Position numbers and translations under genes: made by a program
Assembly: GCF_024679245.1 (NCBI RefSeq)
Contig: NC_090172.1
Location: 1,329,001-1,393,000, forward strand
Origin: Pseudorasbora parva
Taxonomy: Eukaryota; Chordata; Actinopteri; Cypriniformes; Gobionidae
Reading direction: 5' to 3'
Length of the DNA stretch: 64,000 bases
The notes under the pieces: generated by a model
What the model was told of the DNA's origin: nothing
The model's database searches: none
The model's input: the letters and a program-made list of their open reading frames with translations, nothing else
In this document: positions 36,545-50,500 of the stretch, piece by piece
Layout of the letters: every line of letters starts with the position of its first letter
Position numbering within the stretch: position 1 is the stretch's first letter

Positions 36545-39500
36545 CACATCTCAATATCAATATCCCCCAGCAGGTCTGCTTGTTTTATATGCTTGCAGGG
36601 CAACCGCCGTATACAAACCGGCAGCCGCCTGATCTGCTGCCAAATATGCCCTACCCCCAAAGCCGACTTTTTTTTTTTTTTTTACCGGCTTGTTGTGGGC
36701 AGCTGTGGGGCTGTGTGACGATGTGGACTCGGGGGAGAGATAGCTCGCAAGCGTCTCTTCCCCGCGAGACATCGTCGCCCTTTCTGAACGATAGATGCAG
36801 ACCCATAATCTACGCGATGCCTCGGCAAACACGCGATCTGAGCCACTAAACTCAACCCCGTAATCTACACGCTGCCTTGGCAAGCGCGAGATCCGCGATC
36901 GAGTCATAGAATCTATATTGTAGACCCGTGATCTACACGCTGCCTCGGCAAACGCGAGATCCGAGCCACTAGATTCAGCCCCTCGTAATCTCAAACATAC
37001 TGTCTGCTCGCCATATATATTGTTCTTTCTCTTTCTTATTTTATTTATATATTTATTTATTTTTTGGCGAACTTCTTGACACTCGGCCGGCCAGTCTAAA
37101 CTTAACCTGGACACAGCGCGAGTTACACCAATAGCACCTCTTTTTATGAGTGTGTGTGTGTCGTTTTCTTTTGGCAGATCATCATCAGCGCTAGCAACAT
37201 CCAGTTCCTCGGAGCTGGAGTGCTGCTGCGTTTGTGCCTCAGCGCGAGCGGAAGAAAACCGCAGAGCGTGCTTCCAGCTCGCTAACTGAGGCATGAGATC
37301 CAGCGGGTAAAGGCAGAGATAGGGGATCACCCGTCTCTAACCCCGCCACTAGATCCAACTGCGATCCCCAGGACGCGAGCCTTCGCTGCGCCTCGGCAAC
37401 AGCGGGACCCGAGCCCTGAGGACCGCGAGCCAAAGCACTCTCCTCGAAGAGTGCCCGGCGTGATCTTAATATGTGCATTGGGAGTCTCTCGCAATGCTCG
37501 CAGCCGACCCCCTCGAGAGCTGGGCATGCTCGAGCCCCAAACACATCACACATTAGGACGTGTGTATCCCCACCCGTGATGTAACGTGGGCAGGGAGGAA
37601 CACAACACCTATACTGACTTGCCATATTTCTTTCTTTCTTTCTTTTTTTGAACACACACACAATAAATGGACATACAATTCACACAGAGCGCTTGTGAAG
37701 ACACAGAAGCTAGTGACTGTTTGGTCCGGGCATGCTTTATAGCTTCCTGGTCGATGACGTCACCCGCCCGTGACGTATCGTCCCGCTATTGGACTGATTA
37801 CACAAGTGCTTCATGACATGGCACGCAGAGGCGTCCCCTAGCGTTTTGACGCAGCTCGAAGTTCCCTCGAGATAGGGAACTAAAAGAGCAAAATGTGGAG
37901 AAGGGGTGGAGGAGGGATGCTGATAAACTGTTAACAGAACGAAGGTAAGACTGCTGCGTATATATATATGCCATCCACTAAGGTGGTGGCCATCTTAAAA
38001 AATGGCCGCCATCTTGGAATTTCAAGTAGCTGTGGGTGGCTTATTGTCTAGTGACCATCAGAGACTGCTCATGCCAATTTTCACGCTTGTATCATAAACT
38101 GAACGATTATATCACTTAGCCGCTCCACTGAAAGAACAAATGAATGTCACATAGACACGGAAATTGTAGCTTGTTTGAATATTTGAGTATCAGCTAAGGT
38201 AAATTAAAAGCAATACTCACATATCCACGTATCAAGTTATTGACGTTAGCCTACTCGTTGAAGAAAGAGAAGGTTCAACTGTCAGTTGAAATTGTAGAGG
38301 ACTATGAGATTTTTGACAATATCAATAGCATTAGCCTCACAACCATTACGCGGACATTGTCCAAACACAGAGTGCGGATGAAGCAGCTCTACACCGTTCC
38401 CTTTGAGAGGAATAGTGAGAGAGTTAAGGAGCCCTATTCACCTTTCCTCAACCCCATAGTGGAGTTCTTTTCTGCATGGAGGTGGAAGGTTTATGACCAT
38501 CAGCCACATGACCAGATGTCCCTCCTTGAAGCCATGGATGCTGGCTGCAGGGACATCACAGTTCATCACATCAGGAGGCAGGGACATCACATCACAATTG
38601 CCAAGGGTGGACCCGACATACTACCGTAAATCCTCTAATATAGACCCGGACTTTTATTTTACTCAAGTGCATCACGGTCCAGGCCTTTATTGGAAGGAGG
38701 CCAGGATTAGAGACAGGCCTCAATTTCTATTTAAGCAAATCAAAGTACCAGTAGAATGAATAAAAATTAGATTTTGCATCTATTTCAACCTATAAAATAC
38801 TAGGTTCATTTATTGAAAACGTGCAGTTACCATAACATTATGGTATGCATACAGAACATTAACAACAAATACCAGTAATTTAGGCTAAATTCCAGTGTAG
38901 AAATATGGTAACAAATACGTAGCAAACATAGGCTACCAGAAGTGCACTGTAAACACTTAACCATACACGGTGATAATTAGGTTATTGATTCATAACAAAA
39001 GGCAACAGACACCTTACCGCTCCAAAGTTTAACCATTCCTGTCTCGTTTGGTTTGAAGTAAAAAAATCCTCCAATTCTGTTTAATCCTCACCCTCCTCAG
39101 TTTCCTCCTCCTCTTCATCTCTCCCTGTAAACTCCTCATCACTCGTGCCAGCCTTTACAACAAGTTCATTATTGTACAGCTCCTCTTCGTCCTCCTCATG
39201 TTCCGCTACGCGTCTGTTCGCATCCTTGCGCAGGCAATTGAAAAGTCTTAACGTTACTTGCGGCCTGATGGATGGGTTCTCTCCCACGTCAACACAAAGT
39301 CCTTTTTATAGATATTTGCCTCGCTGCTGTTTCTCTATCACACAACTGCAAATTACAGGTTAAGTCAATAGGTAAACACACTTCATGAAGTCACAGGCGC
39401 GAGCCGCGTCACATACATGAGACAGCCTATTGCCTCAACACAGCTGTCAATCAAACATCATGCAAAAAAAAAAATAGACTGTAAAAAACAATTTTTATTT

Positions 39501-41516
39501 ATTCCAGTATTTGAGATGTTATAATAATTTAGTAATTATGTTAAAATAATTTAAACAACTGTTATTTAACAAATATTATTATATTTGTATAATAAACTGA
39601 GGGGGCCTGTCATTATACGCCCCTGATGTTGAGGCCTGCCCAGAAAAACATTGGTTCTAATAATAGCCCCGGCCGCTATTAGAGACCGGCCTTTATTTAC
39701 CTTCGGTGACAGCGAGACCGGCCAATGTTGGAGTCCCGGCCGCTAATGGAATACAGGCCAATATTAGAGGATTTACAGTAAGTAGTTTTATCCCAGGTGC
39801 ATTGTCTTTGGTAATATCAGATGTGATGTTGATGAAAACATGTCACCTAACCCTAAAGATTGCAGAAAGTAGATACAGTAATTTTGTTACTGTACGTTTT
39901 TTAGTCCTTTTTTTTAAACCTTTTTCTGTTCTATCATACAGTGTATCTACTGTACCTCCTGCAGTAAAGAGTAAAGAAAAACAAAAACACTGAATTGCTT
40001 TTTATTGTAATGCTTTTGAATGTGAACATGTGAACACTGTACCTGTGGACATACAGTTCCCAACCAAGAAATTTAGTGTAAAAACGGTGGATTGCATGTT
40101 TTGCATGCAAATACCAGTAAAACTGAAACATAAAAGTCTATGGAGTTTTCGTAATATTAACAATAGCCAGTATTTTGAATCCTGCTGTACTTTGATTGAC
40201 TGCATGTACCTTGTGAAGTTAAAACAAGTTTGATAGAATAATTACATTTTGAGTCAGATTTCCATTGTTTTGGTAAAGTTCGTTTGTGCAGATAAAGATG
40301 TGTTCTGTTTTGTTAGTAAGTATATATTTAACAAAATATGTGATAAGAAAATTATCCATTTGGCTAACTGTGTTTTGTAGATGTTAGTCTGTGTTAAGAG
40401 TTTAGAAAAAGTTTCTGAAATATGGGTTATTTTAATTATATAAAACACATCTGAATACCTCTTAAGCAAACTATGGAACATGAGCTGCTCTGAAGCAGGT
40501 TATAGAGTGAGTTGCTACATACCCTGAAAGTTACCTCCGTTTTTAGAACCGAAAATTAAGGATAACTGCTAACTTACAATTAAACATATGTATGTCACAT
40601 AACCTGCTTTCTGGAATACCCTGTTCTCAATCATGGCCTTACTGTAACACTGGGTTAACTCAATAACGAGGGAGAACTTCCAAATGCAGGGTAAGACTTA
40701 ATAAAAATAAGAGTCAAAATAATAACAAAAACACCAGGGGAACACAAGGTGCAGAACTGAGAACACGAAGCAAACAGTCATACTACAAGGACAAAAAACT
40801 GACAATCAACACAGGAAACACTGAGGGTTATATACACTAGATAACAGAGGGTTAAAGAGGAACAGGTGTGAGAAATAAATATATGGCAACAAACAAGGCA
40901 GCAATAGAAACAAAAGCAAACAGGAAGCTTGTGCTGTACTGAAAGCAGTTTCTTGAAGGAACATGCTAGTACCTGTGAAGAATAGATGTCCATGTGATGG
41001 TCCTCATGATGGTTAACTCGCTCTACTCTGACAGATACTGTGTGTTTCTTGCCACTGGAGTCCCAAGCGTGCACAGAAAACACCTTGTGGCCTTCATGAA
41101 GAGTCACTTGTTTCTTGAGTGTTACAGTCCCATCCGTGTTCACATCAAACCACTTGTCAACGGACTGAAAGAGCGTTCTTGTTCTTCCATTGCATGTATT
41201 GAAAATTACTGTCAGAAAAAAGACATTCAATTGGCACAATAAAGCATCTTGTCACATGTAAACGTGGTTCCCTATATCGAGGGAACTTCGCACTGCGTCG
41301 AAACAATGAATTTGGGGATGCTCCCTAAGCATCAACGCATTTGAAGTATGAATGAAACTAGTCCAATCCTGATTGGTATTACGTCATGACGTAGATGTGA
41401 CGGAAAACCCGGAAGCTATAAAGAGGAGCCCGGCGCATTGTAGCGTCAGTTATTGCTCTTCAGCATAACGCTCTGTGTGTGTTTGAAAGACTGTCTGTCT
41501 ATTTATTTTTGTTTGT

Positions 41517-41575
<59 letters not shown>

Positions 41576-44500
41576 GACTGATATAAAGAGAATAATGGCG
41601 ACCGATTTCAAGAGGTGTTTGTACCCGAGTCCCTGCTTCATGTGTTCAGTGCCTGGGTGTTCAGCATGCTCATGCGGCTCTCGAGGGAGCCACCTGCAGT
41701 CATTGTGAGCTGCTGACACTCAGGGTGCTGCCGTCTAGGTTGGCGGTCTTTGACGAGACTGGCCAACCACGTGAGCCCCGTGGTTCTGGGCCCGCGGCCG
41801 CCGAGGCGGCCTGGCGTCGCAGATCATGGGGCTCACAACTGGATTTGTCAGCGGAGATTGAGACTGCCGAGGCACTTTCTCATTCTTCCTTTGACAGTTC
41901 AGAGGTTCTCCCACCTCGTTTGGAAGCCCGCGAAGCGGCTTCTTCCCCCGGGGTGGAGAATCCGATGTTGATCCTCTCCGGGTCCGAGGAGCCAGACGAG
42001 ATTAACATCGAGACGGGTGGAGCGGGATATATGTCGCCACCTCATCCACCCGCCCAAGAGGAGCTTATCGAGGTGCTGACTCAAGCCGTGGCCAAATTAA
42101 ACATCCATTGGCCACAAGAGAGACAAGAAATCCAGCCATCAAGCAGGCTGGAGGATCGGTTTCTCTCGTGCCGGGCTCAGACACCTCATTTTTTCCCGAC
42201 CTGCATAATGAGTTGTGCAGGTCCTGGAACAGGCCATATTCCGTGCGTATTTCCAACCAGTGTTAGATTATGCAAATGTTCTGGGGGCACGTGAGGCCGG
42301 CTACGGGACGATGCCACGGGTGGAAGATGCTCTCGCGAGCTATCTGTCACCCGAATCGGCATCGTCCCTAAAAGCCCCAGTACTGCCCACCAAGCCGTGC
42401 AGGGACACATCGGCGTTGGTGGGCAGGGCATATATGGTGGGGGGTCGGACTGGTAGTTCCCTGCACACATTATCTATTCTGCAGGCGTACCAGGCCGACC
42501 TCCTAAAAGAGCTTGATGAGGGTGAGGGTCCCTCTCCGGAGGACATCCTCAAGCTGAGAAGGCTGCTGATTTGTCTCTCCACGTCACCAAGGAGATGGCC
42601 GGTGCCATCGGCTGCTCCATGGCCTCAATGGTGACCTTGGAGAGACATTTATGGTTAAATCTATCAGGGATGAAGGAGAAAGATAAAACTTTTCTCCTGG
42701 ATTCCCCGATCTCGCCTTCTGGCCTGTTCGGCGATGCCGTTAATTCGGTCGTTGACAGGTTTCAGGAGGCGAGGAAACAATCAGCGGCCTTTCAACAGTT
42801 CCTCCCTCGTCGGCCAAAATCTGGGAAGGGTCAGCCGTCAGCAAGCTCTTCGCACCGACAGGTGACAAAAGAGAGCGTCGCCTCTAGAGCCCCTCCTCCG
42901 GGAGCCTGGCAACAGAGGAGGCACTCTCACCAGCAGGCTTCTGTGCAGAAGGGCGATCTAAGGAACGTCCTTCTCGCTAAAAAGGCTGCTGGGATGAAGT
43001 CCTAGCTGCGGGGGGACTTCTAAGAGCGCCTCTCGTGCGGTGCTCTCGGGGGGAAAACGATGTGGTAATCCCGCCGTCACAGACGCTTCGGGCCACATTG
43101 TTTTCCCACGGGCATGTGGTGCTCCAGTCGTCTCGAGAAAGACCTGCGACTGGGCAGCACAAGTATCCAAATACCGAAAATCGTATACTGCTCTCTGCCA
43201 GGCATCCGCTTCAGGGAGCGAAAAACGAGGTTCAGTTAACACCCGAGGTCGGCCTCGAGAGGCTGATTCCCTTAGTAGATTATCTTGGCGCATGGAAATG
43301 CCTTCCGAATATATCCACATGGGTCCTGCGTACTGTAGAAATAGGGTACAGACTGCAGTTCGATCACCCCCCTCCAAAATTCAATGGGGTGACATGGACT
43401 GCAGTGGTGCCAGAGCGGGTCCGAGTAATGGAACAAGAAGTAGAATCCTTGCTGACAAAGGGCACCATAAACGGGTCCCACTGTCGGAGAGGGAGGCCGA
43501 GTTCTACAGCCGGTACTTTATAGTTCCAAAAAAGGATGGAGGGCTTCGGGCGATTTTAGATCTGAGGTATCTGAACCCGTCTCTGAGGAGATTCAGGTTC
43601 AAGATGTTGACTATTCCCATCATGGTGAGTCAGATCCAGCCCAAGGACTGGTTCGTCACGATAGATTTAAAAGATTTAAAAGAAATTTTCAAGTCTCCAT
43701 CCTTCTTTGCCACAGGAAGTTTCTGAGGTTCGCTTTCGGGGGCGAAGCGTACCAATATCGGGTGCTTCTGTTCGGTTTATCTCTTTCCCCTCGCACATTC
43801 ACCAAATGCATGGATGCAGCTCTGGCTCCACTGAGACTTCAGGGCATCCGTGTACTGAATTATATCGACGACTGGCTAATATTGGCTCAGTCGTACGAGA
43901 TGGCAGTTTGACATCGAGATGTAGTTCTAGCACATATTCAATGCTTGGGGCTGAGACTCAACACGAAAAAGAGCGCAGTCCAGAAAATGAGTTTTCTGGG
44001 AATAATACGGGATTATGTTTCGATTCGGGCGCAACTGTCCCCCGCGCGAATCAAGACCATTCTGGCGATAGTCTCAAGAATAAGGCTGGGCCAAAGCATC
44101 ACTGTAAAAATACAGTTCCCAACCAAGAAATTTAGTGTAAAAACGGTGGATTGCATGTTTTGCATGAAAATACCAGTAAAACTGAAACATAAAAGTCTAT
44201 GGAGTTTTTGTAATGTTAAAGGAGTACTTCAGCGCTGGGAAGATGAATCTGTATTTAAACTGGATCCTCAATGTAGTAGAAATGTGAAATTATTTTTTTA
44301 TTTGGTGCCTTCTAGACTGAGAAAAGACAAAAAAATTATTTTTGTTTCATGGGGATGAAAGACTACAATTCCCAGAATGCTTCGCTGCCCTATGAGGCCA
44401 TTCCCAAAGCCACCAACTTGATTACAGTGACTGAGTTAGAGAAGACACTACAATTAAAAACTGAACGTGTGTGTTCAATATAATGAGTGAGTCGCCGCAC

Positions 44501-47500
44501 GAGTCTCACAGCACTGAGCACTAACTGCACGAGTGAAAAAAATGAGCTGATGAGGTCTGGTGATGAGAGCTGAGGTAATCACGACTACACTCACAGCATA
44601 CATTCACAACGCGAGTTCAGTCTGGCACGCGTTTCAGTTCATGCCTTTGCAAGCTTACCTTTCATAGAAATTAATTTGAGAAGTTAGAAGAATTTACATT
44701 GCTCACCATAGCTCCGTTTAAATGAGTGCCTGTAGCTGAGCTCTCCCTGCAAGCTGAGTGTTATCTCCCATCCCCCATGCGCAGATTCAAAACATGCGGA
44801 TATTGCTTCCTCTGCTGGCTGTAGTCTTTAGCCTTTGGCCAAACGTTCCTCCTATGATGCAAATATCGTCAATTTGCATCATAGGAGGAATTTTTCCAGA
44901 AATAAAATGCATAAATCTCTTGTCTCAGGGGGATATGAGGGGGGAAAGCACAATCATTTGAATATACTCCAGGGTTTCTACTGATACAAGGCCATATGCT
45001 AATCACTGAAGTAACCCTTTAACAATAGCCAGTATTTTGAATCCTGCTGTACTTTGATTGACTGCATGTACCTTGTGAAGTTAAAACAAGTTTGATAGAA
45101 TAATTACATTTTGAGTCAGATTTCCATTGTTTTGGTAAAGTTAGTTTGTGCAGATAAAGATGTGTTCTGTTTTGTTAGTAAGTATATATTTAACAAAATA
45201 TGTGACAAGAAAATTATCCATCCATAATCCCTTCTTCCCCCGGGGTGGAGAATCCGATGTTGATCCTCTCCGGGTCCGAGGAGCCAGACGAGATTAACAT
45301 CGAGACGGGTGGAGCGGGATATATGTCGCCACCTCATCCACCCGCCCAAGAGGAGCTTATCGAGGTGCTGACTAAAAAAGGGATCCTGGAGAGAGTTCGG
45401 CAACACGTGACGGCGGAAGAAGGGAGACTGTTCCCTTTTGTGCCCGGTTCGGGCCTTGAGGGTTTATCTGGAGAGGTCAGCTCAGTGGAGGAAATCAAAC
45501 CAGCTGCTAGTGTGTTTTGGCTCACCCAAGAAAGGGTTGCCTGCATCAACCCATATTATTAGTAATTTAGATTTTACAGGCTATAGCTTTGGCATATCAG
45601 GTGCGCAATCTGCCTTCATCTATAGCCTTGAGGGCCCATTCCACCAGGGCCTCCTCGGTGGCCCTTCTCTCCGGAGTCCCTATGCAGGACATCTGTGAAG
45701 CGGCCGGTTGGGCTACTCAGCACACGTTTATAAGATTTTACAGCTTACACCTCCCTGCGACACCAGGCGACAGGGTACTCCTGTCCTAATTGTGCCTGGT
45801 CTCCAGTTTCACAATAGGGCAGGCGTATCCTTGGTGTGGCCTAGTGGGTACTCGTTCCCCAAATTCGTCGTTTCGATGCAGTGCGAAGTTCCCTCGATAT
45901 AGGGAACGTCTCCGGTTATGTATATAACCCTTGTTCCCTGAGAGGGAACGAGCACTGCATCTCGTCGCCACACCGCGTATCGCTTCATCGCGATAATTGG
46001 CGCTACAATGCGCCGGGCTCCCCTTTATAGCTTCCGGGTATGCTGTCACATCTACGCCATGACGTAGCGCCAATCAGGATTGGACTATTTTCATTCATAC
46101 TTCAGATGCGTTGATGCTTAGGGAGCATCCCCAAATTCGTCGTTTTGATGCAGTACTCGTTCCCTCTCAGGGAACAAAGGTTATATACATAACCCAAGAC
46201 GTTCCCTGAGTGGGGAACAAGATGCTGTGTCAGTAGCTGATGTTATGGGAACACACTCTGAGACAATGATCTGAAATATTGTTGTCGAAAATACCAGAAC
46301 ATCAACTTCATGATTAGTCAGTAAAAAAGGGTTGCCAAGTCAATACTTTTTAAAAATGTAATGATACCAGCTTTTGTGTTCTGTAGTCATTAACACGTGT
46401 GTCCACTTCATGGTTACGACGAGAACACTGTCCCTGGATATTCTAACAAAATATGTTCAGATAAATATCTTTCTGAATAAGAAACATCTGAAGAACCATG
46501 GCATGTATTGTTGAGGCACAGGTGATGCAGTGTTTTGGATGGTGGCGCTAGTGTCATCAGTCAAGAAATTGGTGTGATTCTATACAAGCTTCATAGCATC
46601 AACTACTCATGAAGCATCAGTGATATACATCATTAATCAACACTTATTGTGAGCTTCAACGCAGCTGTAACGTGTATGCAGGGATGAAGCTAAGTAAAGC
46701 TCAGTGTGTTCAATCAACACTAATGAAAGCAAATTTAGTAGATACAATGCATGTATAAAAATTTAATGAAATGTTCAAATCACAATTAAGATCTCATTGT
46801 GTAGACATATTAGTTAACCAAATACTAAACTCTTAATGTTCATTTGCTTCAGTGTTTAGTTTAAAGAGATCAGCCTACCTCTTCCTAGTCGTTCTCCTTG
46901 GTGAAAGTCATCTTTGTCCACTTTAAAAACCAGCAACTCCGACTCAAAGCCAGGTGTACATGAAGACCCCCCCGCATAGTCACACAAAACTGCCTAATTT
47001 GAAACAATATTAAATCTCATTATGTAACATATATACACTTGAAATGTAAGGTATTTTCATTATTAATCACTTCCAACACAACTGCATTCCTTTTTACTTT
47101 GGCACAAAACTTCTTTCAAATGACACAAATTCTTGTCTCACTCGGATACAAACATGATGCACTGATGGAGATTTGGTTCCTTGCCACTTTTGCCTTTGGC
47201 TTGATCAGTTGGGGACACTAAAATTTCGATCTACGTTTTTCAACTAAATATCCAAATAAAATTAATTTATCAGGTCTTAATGAATTGTATAGCCTATAAT
47301 ACTGATCTGTCAACATTGTCACTATATGATAAATTAAAATAAGCTGATAACATCACTGTTTTCTCCAGAGCTGCTGTACAACTGAATCAAATTCTGTTGC
47401 ATTATTTTCCTGTTTACTGTGAAGCTGCTATGTAATTACAGACCAGTTTGCAGATTTACATACTTTTCTCAAGTCGAGTCAAGTTCAAAATCAAACTAAA

Positions 47501-50500
47501 TTCAAAAACATCTGCAAGCAGCAATTATTGGGGCCAGCCATGCCAATAAGGCTGGGAGCATCAGATCAACTGCAACAATTTGCCAAAGCATAGTTCAGCA
47601 TAGTCATTCTTGGCATATTTCCTCAAAAATTTTTTTTGCTGTGGCATAAAAAAACAACAACAACATTTCTTCTATGAACACAAAACCCAAAACTTTTTGT
47701 CAGCACAGTCTGAAAAGGACACAATTCAATTTGGGTGAAAATCGGTCAAAGAGGAGTTTTTAAAAAAAGTAGGTTTTGAAAGAAAATCTAAACGGTGGAC
47801 AGGAAGTTTGGCCAACTATGGCAAAATTATTTAATTAGGATCATTTTCAGAGACCAATCTACTTTGAGTGTTTAAAAATGAGCGAATGACCATTAACGCA
47901 TATCACGTTTATATAATGAAAAACTTAAATGCAGAAATAATAAGTGATTTATTTGACAAAATAAAACAAACACAAACCAAGGGGAAACCAATACAGAATA
48001 ACAAAAACCCAACTGGAACCCAACCATACCAGGAACCAGGAACCATGAGACATGAGACAAGACAATGATCCGATGAAGACTGAAAAACACAAGCAGCTTA
48101 TAAAGGGGACAAATCAAGCAGGGGAATGAGGGAACACAGGTGGGGGGAAATTAAACCAATAATGAGATAACAAGGGGAGGGATCAGACAATGACACGAGC
48201 ACATGCCCAAAATAACAAAACACCACATGTGCTATACAAGACAGGACAGGCATGTGACAACGCATTCCATGCTCTGGCCCACAGTGTGGGTATAAATAAG
48301 GACATGGAATACCGCATCCTCGCTTTTCTGCTGAGGAGCAAAACTAGTGACTTGGTCTTTCATTGGAAGTACAGCACCTGGTGACCTGACGTATGTCTCC
48401 GTTCCCTCCTTCGTGGGTGGTTAATACTCAGGTGAGAGCGTGTGCTGTGATTCGGTGACGTGGGAGCCTGCGTGTCCTGTCCCCCATTACCCCCCCCCCC
48501 CCCCCCCCCCCAGCCCGCTCCTGAGGGCCGCGGACCCCGACGTCGTGGTGGTCCGGTGCAGGTCGGGATGAGAGGCATGGAAATTTTCAAGCAGGGTTGG
48601 ATCAAGAATATCATTTCTGGGTAGCCATGAGCATTCCTCTAGTCCGTAGCCCTCCAAGTCCACCAAGTACTCCAGGAGACCACCACGGTGCCGGGAGTCC
48701 AAGATCTCCTTCACAGTGTAGGCGGTGCCGTCTTCCATGATGAGTGGGAGGGAGGTCTCCTCGGTAACCCCAGGCTCTGTGGAGGGAGAAACAGAAGGGT
48801 GGCGAGGCTTTAATAGTGAGACGGGAAAAGTGGGGTGTATCTGAAACTCAGGTGGGTGGGTGCTGGAGCTGGTAAGGGACGGGGTTGATCTGCTTCGTGT
48901 AGGGGCCAATCAAGGCGCAATCTGATGTCCCTTGTGGACAGCCATACCGTCTGTCCCGGCTGGAAGATGGGAGTGTTGGAACGCTGAAGGTCAGCTGTCC
49001 TGTCCAGCTGGAGTTGGTGATGAGCTGAGTCCCAGACCCTCTCGCTCTCCCGGAACCAGTAGTCGACTGCTGGTACATCTGATGGTTCCCCCAACCAGTG
49101 GAACAATGGGGGTTGGTAACCGTGCACGCATTGAAAGGGTGTTAGTCCAGTGGTCACTTGTCGGGGGGAGTTCTAGGCATACTTGGCCCAACCCAGGAAC
49201 TGGTTCCAGGAATTCTGGTGACCATGACAGACGGTACGGAGGAATCTGCTGATCTCCTGGATCTTCCTCTCCGTCTGCCCATTTTTCTGCGGATAGTAAC
49301 CAGATGATAGACTTACGGTCACACCTAGGAGCGAGAAGAATGCCTTACGGACTCGAGAGATAATCTGTGGGCCTCTGTCCGGCACGATGTCCTCAGGGAT
49401 TCCGTAATACCGAAAGATCACATTAAACTTTAACTGCGGTTTCTAAGGCCATGGGCAGGCCCTTCAGGGGGATGAGCCGGCATCACTTGGAGAATCTCTC
49501 CACAACAACAAGGATACAGGTATAGCCATCGGACACAGGTGTCCATCGGACACAGTGATGAAGTCCACTCCTAGGTGTGACCATGGCTGACTCGGAACGG
49601 GCAGTGGAAGGAGCTTACCGGCAGGGAGGTGTCAGGGACTCTTCGAGATGGCACACTACCGACACCCTCTCACGTACCTCCTGACCTCTCCTGCCATGTT
49701 GGGCCACCAGAAGTGATCCTGTAGCAACGAGAGGGTTTCATTGGTGTGAATAAGCGGGGTGCGCCGTGTTCGGGGGATGTACTGGAGTCCTGGTGGGAAG
49801 CCTGGCGGGGCGTTGATGGAGGCATTGGAGGAGGGCAGGGTTTCCTCGGACCAGGTGATGGGACTCATGAATATCTTGTCTGGCAGAATGGGTTCGGACC
49901 GCTCAGGCTGTTCCTCGGAGGTGAAAAGGCGCGAGAGGGCATCCGCCTTCACATTCTTCGAACGGGGTCGATAGGAGATTGAAAAGTTGAACCTGGTAAA
50001 GAAGTGGGCCCAACGAACTTGGCGGGGGTTGAGTCGCTTGGCATCTCTCAAATACTCAAGGTTCTTGTTATCAGTAAGTAACAGGAATGGACGTTGGGAT
50101 CCCTCCAGCCAATGCCTCCACTCTTCCAGGGCCAGCTTGATGGCAAGTAGCTCCCTGTTCCCGATGTCATAGTTTCAGGGAGAAGAAGGCACATGGATGG
50201 AGTTGACTGGGCGTCCCCTGCTGTTGTGACAACACCGCTCCCCCTCCGGTAGTGGATGCATCAACTTCCACGATGAAGGGTTTGGCGGGATTGGGATGGA
50301 CTAGGAGGGGAGCGGTGGTGAAGGCTTCCTTCAGGTCTTCGAAGGCCTTCGTGGCCGCTGGATTCCAGGACAGAGACTTGGGCTTATTGCGCAGGAGATG
50401 AGTGAGTGGACTGGAAATTTTACTGTAGTTCTGGACGAATCTTCAGTAGAAATTTGCAAAACCTAGGAAGCTTTAGAGTTCTTTGATAGTGGAAGGTGTT

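Larger units (their letters stand above)
30947..37880 (-). mobile_element. DIRS-like retrotransposon C with internal tandem duplication
   Basis: A second DIRS family of about 6.9 kb in minus orientation. Ends carry AAC at 30944-30946 and 37878-37880. The left end 30947-31002 is perfectly complementary to 31193-31248 (internal complementary region). Gag lies at 36560-37625, reverse transcriptase to recombinase at 31340-36340. A segment of about 2.5 kb is present twice. A (TA)n tract has replaced part of gag/pol. All coding parts are broken. Confidence 0.9.
38200..40480 (+). mobile_element. IS630/Tc1-mariner-like transposon remnant
   Basis: A deleted transposase (38240-38630, resuming at 39781) is followed by a non-coding 3' region to about 40480. 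It carries a TA-flanked insertion at 38624-39778. Terminal repeats were not identified, so limits are approximate. A piece of its 3' region (40051-40362) recurs inside DIRS D. Confidence 0.6.
41264..46203 (+). mobile_element. DIRS-like retrotransposon D, rearranged mosaic
   Basis: A third DIRS family in plus orientation. It starts GTGGTTCCC at 41264 and ends GACGTT at 46203. Gag (41595-43005) is followed by a reverse transcriptase N-terminus, 1.1 kb of foreign filler (44111-45230), a 146-bp identical repeat of gag, and the recombinase C-terminus (45430-45789), then the internal complementary region (about 45862-45961) and 3' terminal repeat. RNase H and the recombinase N-terminus are lost. 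A (TA)n tract lies at 41519-41572. Confidence 0.88.

Noticed and set aside
38240..38760. Single-exon host gene
   Set aside because: The frame matches a deleted IS630-like transposase and is interrupted by another transposon.
39081..39287. Acidic host protein on the minus strand
   Set aside because: It lies within a TA-flanked inverted-repeat element, and more likely is the end of its transposase.
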